From: a virus
IMG/VR virus record: IMGVR_UViG_3300033144_000541
Span: 1 to 24,766 of that record
Reading direction: 5' to 3' (one strand)
DNA length: 24,766 nt
Notes under the pieces: model-generated
Databases searched by the model: none
What the model was told of the DNA's origin: nothing
What the model saw: only the letters and a program-made list of their open reading frames with translations
Part shown: piece by piece, positions 21,260 to 24,766 of the stretch
Numbering within the stretch: the stretch's first letter is position 1
Layout: the number at the start of each line of letters is the position of its first letter
Program-made: the position numbers and the translations under genes

Positions 21260-22240
21260 CGGTAAAACGTATGTTGGTTGATCTGTGCCATCTGTTGGAC
21301 CTGATCCTGCTGTGCCATCTCCACCTACACCACTTGAACCACCACCTACTGCTCCAGAGTTCAAAGGATCTGATAAGATTGCATCTCTATCTATGTTGAA
21401 TATATCAATTACATAATGCCCTCTAGCAGAAGGAGTGCTTCCAAAAGTACTATCTCTTAATAGTTCTGCATCAAACACGAGATCACCACTATCATCTACC
21501 ATACCTACCCATACAACATCTGCATTGCTTGGGTATTCACTGTTCTGTGTATTATACTCTGCTATAGGATCTGATTCTATCTTGCTTCCAGAAGTTAGTC
21601 TTCTTTGTTTGTGCCAGCCTTGGTTCAAGAGATTATAAGTGTGATCATCAGTTAAAGTAGCAGGGTGTTCATCTACCTTAAGGCCATCAGATATACCTAA
21701 TATATCTCTAGCTGTAAGTGTAAGGGAAGAGATGGTTAGATCTGTTCCATCAAACTGAACTAAGGTAGGATCTATTTGTTCAGAACAAACAAGTAACTTA
21801 CCTTTTATATTAGCAAAGTTCATCCTAGTTGGTTCAAGGAGAGCTAACGTACCTTTTGCTGTTCCACTAAGTGATTCATTGAGATCTATTCTCTCAATAT
21901 GAACTGAAGCTGTTGGGTCTGTTATCCCATCATCATCAAACAAATAAATATATCTGCCAACCTGTAGAACTACAAAGTTAAAATCTGGATCACCATTCAC
22001 AGCTTCCCATAAAAAAGAACTAATAGCTATATCGTGATCACTAGCATTTCTGGTTTCCACTAATCTAGGAGAAGCAGCAGTCTTTATACCTTTACGTGGA
22101 CGTACAACTTGAGGACTATAATCAATCTCCATGTTCAATACATCTGGTGAAAACTGTTGAGGGAAGTGTAATATATTAGCCTCGGTATTTAAACCGTTAG
22201 TAGGTAATATATATTCCTTATCTCCGCGACTTAAAGGCAT
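21257..22240 (-). CDS. Tail tubular protein B (gp12-like), N-terminal part
   Basis: A 327-residue protein that matches the N-terminal third of podovirus tail tubular B. It opens with the particle-attachment pattern PTNGLNTEANILHFPQQFSP followed by DVLNMEIDYSPQVVRPRKGI, and contains a GHYVIDIFNIDRDAILSDP block that in full-length relatives directly precedes the segment starting the next ORF. It ends in a Gly/Ser linker (GAVGGGSSGVGGDGTAGSG) and TYVLP before TAG. Thus the break falls in an interdomain linker. It begins directly after the 91-aa gene's TAG (TAG-ATG) in that same frame. AAAGG lies about 10 nt upstream. Confidence 0.7.
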   Translation of the reverse strand: MPLSRGDKEYILPTNGLNTEANILHFPQQFSPDVLNMEIDYSPQVVRPRKGIKTAASPRLVETRNASDHDIAISSFLWEAVNGDPDFNFVVLQVGRYIYLFDDDGITDPTASVHIERIDLNESLSGTAKGTLALLEPTRMNFANIKGKLLVCSEQIDPTLVQFDGTDLTISSLTLTARDILGISDGLKVDEHPATLTDDHTYNLLNQGWHKQRRLTSGSKIESDPIAEYNTQNSEYPSNADVVWVGMVDDSGDLVFDAELLRDSTFGSTPSARGHYVIDIFNIDRDAILSDPLNSGAVGGGSSGVGGDGTAGSGPTDGTDQPTYVLP

Positions 22241-22516
22241 CTACTTAGCCTTTAACTTACTTGGTCTTTTAGCAGCAGCCTTAGCACCTTTCTCCACATC
22301 TAAATCAGATTGTAAAGCAGCTTCTTGGCCTAGGTAAGCTTCAGCAGCTAATTTAGCATACTTCAATGTAGAATATCCACCGCTCCATGCTTCAGGTAAT
22401 TTACCACCACCTTGGAAATGTAACTTATATAAAGCTTCACCTTCTGGCTTCTGTGCGTAAACCTTCTTACCGCCTTTACTCTTTGCTACTACTTCTTTGT
22501 CGTTGTATGAACTCAT
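22241..22516 (-). CDS. Small structural-module protein between tail tubular A and B
   Basis: A 91-residue basic protein. The centre has SGGYSTLKYAKLAAEAYLGQ after GGGKLPEAW, a Trp-(Ser)-Gly-Gly-x-Tyr-(Ser)-x(3)-Ala pattern I associate with small proteins lying between gp11 and gp12 homologs in marine podoviruses. The C-terminus is Lys/Ala-rich (GAKAAAKRPSKLKAK). It may be a tail-assembly or head-completion accessory. The start overlaps the tail tubular A stop (ATGA) and the stop abuts the next start (TAG-ATG), in the same frame as tail tubular B. Confidence 0.55.
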   Translation of the reverse strand: MSSYNDKEVVAKSKGGKKVYAQKPEGEALYKLHFQGGGKLPEAWSGGYSTLKYAKLAAEAYLGQEAALQSDLDVEKGAKAAAKRPSKLKAK

Positions 22517-23265
22517 CGTCCGTATTTCCTTTGTCTTGTATCTTCGATGCCAATACGTTGTTTACGTTTAGCTTTAATAATCCCAGTACGAGCCAATCTA
22601 GCTGCATGGAAAATTGGTTCTTCTCTTAGAGCTGCACTTGCTTCAGCTATAACAGCGTTTAAATATGTTGGATGGAACCATTCAGGGAAGTCTATAACAT
22701 AAGTGTCTGACTGAGTGAATGATCCTTGGAGAGTAGCAATGATACCACTCTTACTTGATTGCAATACTGAATCTACATTTGAATCAAAAGAGTCAAATAC
22801 TAAATGTTCATCATCGAAATCTGTATAGAAGGTTGGTGCTGCATTATTAGTGACTACTAACCTATAACCTGAAAAGTCTGTTACTATCTGGCTGTTAGGA
22901 AGGGTAGAAGGTCTTTGTCCTATTTCATCTAAGAACTGTTGAGGAGTGATGTAATCAATCTCTCTCATATCTAGACCTGTATCTCTAGTAACATTGTACA
23001 TAACTTTGTTATCAACTGTATGGATAACATCGGCAGGTAGTTTGAGATAGTTGGGTTTAGTTGAATCAGCTAATGATTCTAATTGGATTATATTCTGTGT
23101 AACATCTGAGGAAAAGGATAGATCTGCATGGAGATCATTATACACCTTCTCAGCGATTGAAGCTAACTGTTGAGACTCTATAGTATCATCTATAGTAGCT
23201 ACTCTGAAGCCATCCATTTGATCGAGAGCTGAGTTAACAACTGAGAGTAGTGTTAATAGTGCCAT
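22513..23265 (-). CDS. Tail tubular protein A (gp11-like, head-to-tail gatekeeper)
   Basis: A 250-residue protein in the place of T7 gene 11 (196 aa), directly after the capsid gene and before tail tubular B. The N-terminal pattern (LTLLSVVNSALDQMDGFRVA, then IESQQLASIAEKVYNDLHAD) matches the alpha-helical gatekeeper family, in which short helices follow a L-x-x-VN-x-x-L opening. The C-terminal half contains FPEWFHPTYLNAVIAEASAA and AARLARTGIIKAKRKQRIG, the long helix that packs on the tail. It joins the portal to the nozzle. It is preceded by a terminator-like hairpin (23319-23334) and a possible promoter. Confidence 0.68.
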   Translation of the reverse strand: MALLTLLSVVNSALDQMDGFRVATIDDTIESQQLASIAEKVYNDLHADLSFSSDVTQNIIQLESLADSTKPNYLKLPADVIHTVDNKVMYNVTRDTGLDMREIDYITPQQFLDEIGQRPSTLPNSQIVTDFSGYRLVVTNNAAPTFYTDFDDEHLVFDSFDSNVDSVLQSSKSGIIATLQGSFTQSDTYVIDFPEWFHPTYLNAVIAEASAALREEPIFHAARLARTGIIKAKRKQRIGIEDTRQRKYGR

Positions 23266-23292
23266 AATATATCTCTTTTCCTAAAATGTCAA
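23264..23292 (-). promoter_or_regulatory. Possible leftward sigma70-type promoter overlapping tail tubular A start
   Basis: Read leftward, TTGACA (23292-23287) is followed after 17 bp by TATTAT (23269-23264), five of six matches to TATAAT. The -10 overlaps the ATG of tail tubular A, so a transcript would begin a few codons inside that gene and would mainly serve the genes beyond. It sits just after a terminator-like hairpin, which makes a terminator-then-promoter arrangement plausible but unproven. Confidence 0.38.
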
Positions 23293-23318
23293 GTACTTTT
23301 ATAATAAAGATCTAGAAA

Positions 23319-23334
23319 GGGACTCGTCAGTCCC
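23319..23334 (-). terminator. Hairpin between capsid and tail tubular A genes (T7 T-phi position)
   Basis: GGGACT and AGTCCC form a perfect 6-bp stem with a four-base loop (leftward GACG), followed leftward by TTTCT. It lies 18 bp past the capsid stop codon. T7 has its late terminator T-phi at just this point, between genes 10 and 11, to make capsid mRNA most abundant. The short T run suggests partial termination. An RNA processing or mRNA 3'-end-protecting hairpin would look the same. Confidence 0.55.
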
Positions 23335-23351
23335 AAACTAGTTCTAGCCTA

Positions 23352-24311
23352 CTATGCTATTGGAGAAGCCAAGATAATAGTTAAGCTTTCTGGACGATAT
23401 GCAGCAAAGCCGAAACGACTAGTTGCAGACCACTCATCACGCTTTAACTTTGTATCACGGAAATGTTCAGCTTCAGGCTTCTGACGGATAACACCCATCA
23501 TAGCCTTGCTGTCATCATCAGCAACAGAGAAAGCAATACAAGTGTGATGGTTAGCGGCAGCAATAACACTGTCTACTGTCTCAGCACCAGCGCTTGCAGG
23601 TAGTAAGTTAGAAGTGAAGATATCAAATCCTAAGATGTTGCGTAAGAAATGATGGTTCTTAGAGAAACCACTTTCAGCCAATCCTTCAAAACGAGGACTG
23701 TCTAATACGATAAGACCGTTAGATCCAATAGTATTAAGTACACGTTCTACGTTAGGAGCGACTACTAACATACGTCCAGCTTCAGGAACATTAGAAACAT
23801 CCCAAGACTCTTTAATTACAGCTAGAGTATTGTAGAAGTCTTCACCTGTATAAGCAGCAGCTAGAGCAATACGATGAGGCAATCCATCAATATCGTTCGG
23901 GTTAGATACTGTTTGAGAAGCATCAGCAGCTACGTAAAGCTTAGATTCAAAATCTTCAGCAAAAGCAACCATAGAACGCTTGATACGCTTAGAGAAGAAT
24001 AGGTCAGACTTCCATGAATCCATCTGCATAGCATCTGACATGTAGAAACCGTCTTGTCTATAATCGCTGATAGTTAATTGGATACGTGATAGAGTGATAG
24101 CAGCGTAGTTTACCGCAGCATTCTCTGTGTAATCGGTTAGAGTTGCATCAGCAATCTGATCGACATCGAACGTGTCACCGTCTGGAAATTCAGCAGTTAC
24201 ATCATTCATCATAATAAGACCTGCGACAGCATTGTCGAAGCCTTCTTGTAAACCAGCAGAATAAATAATCTGTCTAGTTATGTTAGCACTGTTGCTTGTT
24301 AGTTGAGCCAT
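23352..24311 (-). CDS. Major capsid protein
   Basis: A 319-residue protein in the place and length range of T7 gene 10 (345 aa) between scaffold and tail tubular A. It shows the style of HK97-fold podovirus coats: a long N-terminal arm with MMNDVTAEFPDGDTFDVDQI, the AALTL-like beta-hinge and spine-helix region around DYRQDGFYMSDAMQMDSWK, SKRIKRSMVAFAEDFESKLY, then a P-domain core with NVPEAGRMLVVAPNVERVLN, and a C-terminal strand (FGFAAYRPESLTIILA). It forms the icosahedral shell. No frameshift minor form is evident, unlike T7 gp10B. AAAGG about 11 nt upstream of the ATG is the ribosome binding site. Confidence 0.78.
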   Translation of the reverse strand: MAQLTSNSANITRQIIYSAGLQEGFDNAVAGLIMMNDVTAEFPDGDTFDVDQIADATLTDYTENAAVNYAAITLSRIQLTISDYRQDGFYMSDAMQMDSWKSDLFFSKRIKRSMVAFAEDFESKLYVAADASQTVSNPNDIDGLPHRIALAAAYTGEDFYNTLAVIKESWDVSNVPEAGRMLVVAPNVERVLNTIGSNGLIVLDSPRFEGLAESGFSKNHHFLRNILGFDIFTSNLLPASAGAETVDSVIAAANHHTCIAFSVADDDSKAMMGVIRQKPEAEHFRDTKLKRDEWSATSRFGFAAYRPESLTIILASPIA

Positions 24312-24327
24312 TGTGTTATACCTTTAG

Positions 24328-24766
24328 TTATTGTTGCCTTGCAGCTTGCAAAGCTTCAAATATATGTTTAGATCCGCCCTTAGTCCAATCAATACCTTCA
24401 GCAGGAGCCACTTCTTGTACTGAATGTTGAGCGAAGTTGAGCTGTTACCGGATCACTAGCCATTTGAGTCATACGATTTAGATCTACACCAAGCTTAGTA
24501 GCTTGTAGTTGAACTGCCTCTTTGTACTTATCCCCATATTTAACTTTCAACCTGGCTTCAGTTTCATCAAAGGTTTTGTCTGCAAGAGCTTTCACTGTTG
24601 CTGCATTAGCCTTTACTTGTCTATCTGCTAGGACTGCTTCTATCTGCGTTGCTGCAATAACTCCGATCTGTTCCTCACTAACTGAAGGGGTAACTTCTGT
24701 AGGTTGGCTATCCTGAGATGGTTGCTGTTGTAGGTTTAGCTTAGCTAAGGCATCATCAATCTTAGT
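24328..24766 (-). CDS. Scaffold (gp9-like) protein, C-terminal part, frame broken by 10-bp duplication; partial
   Basis: An open frame enters from the right edge and encodes a Gln/Asp/Lys-rich helical protein (KIDDALAKLNLQQQPSQ, DKTFDETEARLKVKYGDKYK) ahead of the capsid gene, as T7 scaffold gp9 does. It stops early at 24398 after TAQLRSTFSTRSGSC. Immediately after codon DPVTA the DNA contains an imperfect 10-bp tandem duplication (24423-24432 and 24433-24442, seven bases identical). Removing one unit gives TAQHSVQEVAPAEGIDWTKG and a further 17 residues ending LQAARQQ at TAA 24328-24330, 16 bp before the capsid ATG. DWTKGG-x(5)-EAL-x-AAR is the expected end of this family. The interrupted copy would make a protein lacking that C-terminus. 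The N-terminus is outside the window. Confidence 0.68.
24423..24442 (-). repeat. Imperfect 10-bp tandem duplication in scaffold gene
   Basis: Read leftward, GCTCAACTTC is followed directly by GCTCAACATT; the first seven bases are identical. Ten extra bases shift the frame by +1 and produce an early TGA. Deletion of one unit restores an uninterrupted reading frame to the stop just before the capsid gene. Confidence 0.82.

Noticed and set aside
1-24766. Genome-wide amber reassignment
   Set aside because: DNA polymerase and SSB end at TAG exactly where their families end, so TAG works as a stop; only local read-through at 21257-21259 remains possible.

Overview
The window is part of a short-tailed, T7-like (podovirus-type) double-stranded DNA phage genome. 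The evidence is the C-terminus of a T7 gp5-type DNA polymerase, a T7 gp6-type 5'-3' exonuclease, an SSB with an acidic tip, and a late gene series in T7 order: scaffold, major capsid, tail tubular A, tail tubular B, gp14-like core protein, giant internal virion proteins, then fibres. The DNA is AT-rich and several families resemble those of marine podoviruses. The host cannot be named. A perfect sigma70-type promoter implies that bacterial host RNA polymerase is used. No phage RNA polymerase, terminase, portal, lysin, integrase, tRNA or CRISPR array lies in the window.

Layout: two arms converge. Positions 1-6295 (+ strand) carry the replication and nucleic-acid module: DNA polymerase end, small membrane protein, SSB, a structured noncoding stretch, a sigma-factor-like protein, flap-type exonuclease, membrane protein, HNH endonuclease, a three-domain DEDD exonuclease, a DUF3310-like protein and several small unknowns. 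Positions 24766-6299 (- strand) carry one tightly packed late operon, with most junctions being ATGA or TAATG overlaps. It runs scaffold, capsid, terminator-like hairpin, tail tubular A, small protein, tail tubular B (split by one in-frame TAG), a cupin-SET protein, gp14-like protein, 1604-aa and 667-aa internal virion proteins, then a fibre/adhesin block and two extremely basic small proteins. The arms meet with only 3 bp between stop codons. The rightward arm seems to be terminated by a hairpin lying inside the last leftward gene.

Most unusual items: (1) a cupin-like plus SET-domain (lysine methyltransferase-type) protein inside the virion operon, at the place of T7 gene 13; (2) tail tubular B divided by a single in-frame amber codon; (3) a scaffold gene whose frame is broken by an imperfect 10-bp tandem duplication, with the natural C-terminus intact in the next frame; (4) a roughly 260-nt intergenic region made almost entirely of helices that contain G-U pairs, suggesting an undescribed structured RNA; (5) a 10-copy repeat fibre protein with a LamG-like head; (6) a rightward terminator embedded in an opposing gene.

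Family calls were made by eye from motifs and order. No database search was possible.
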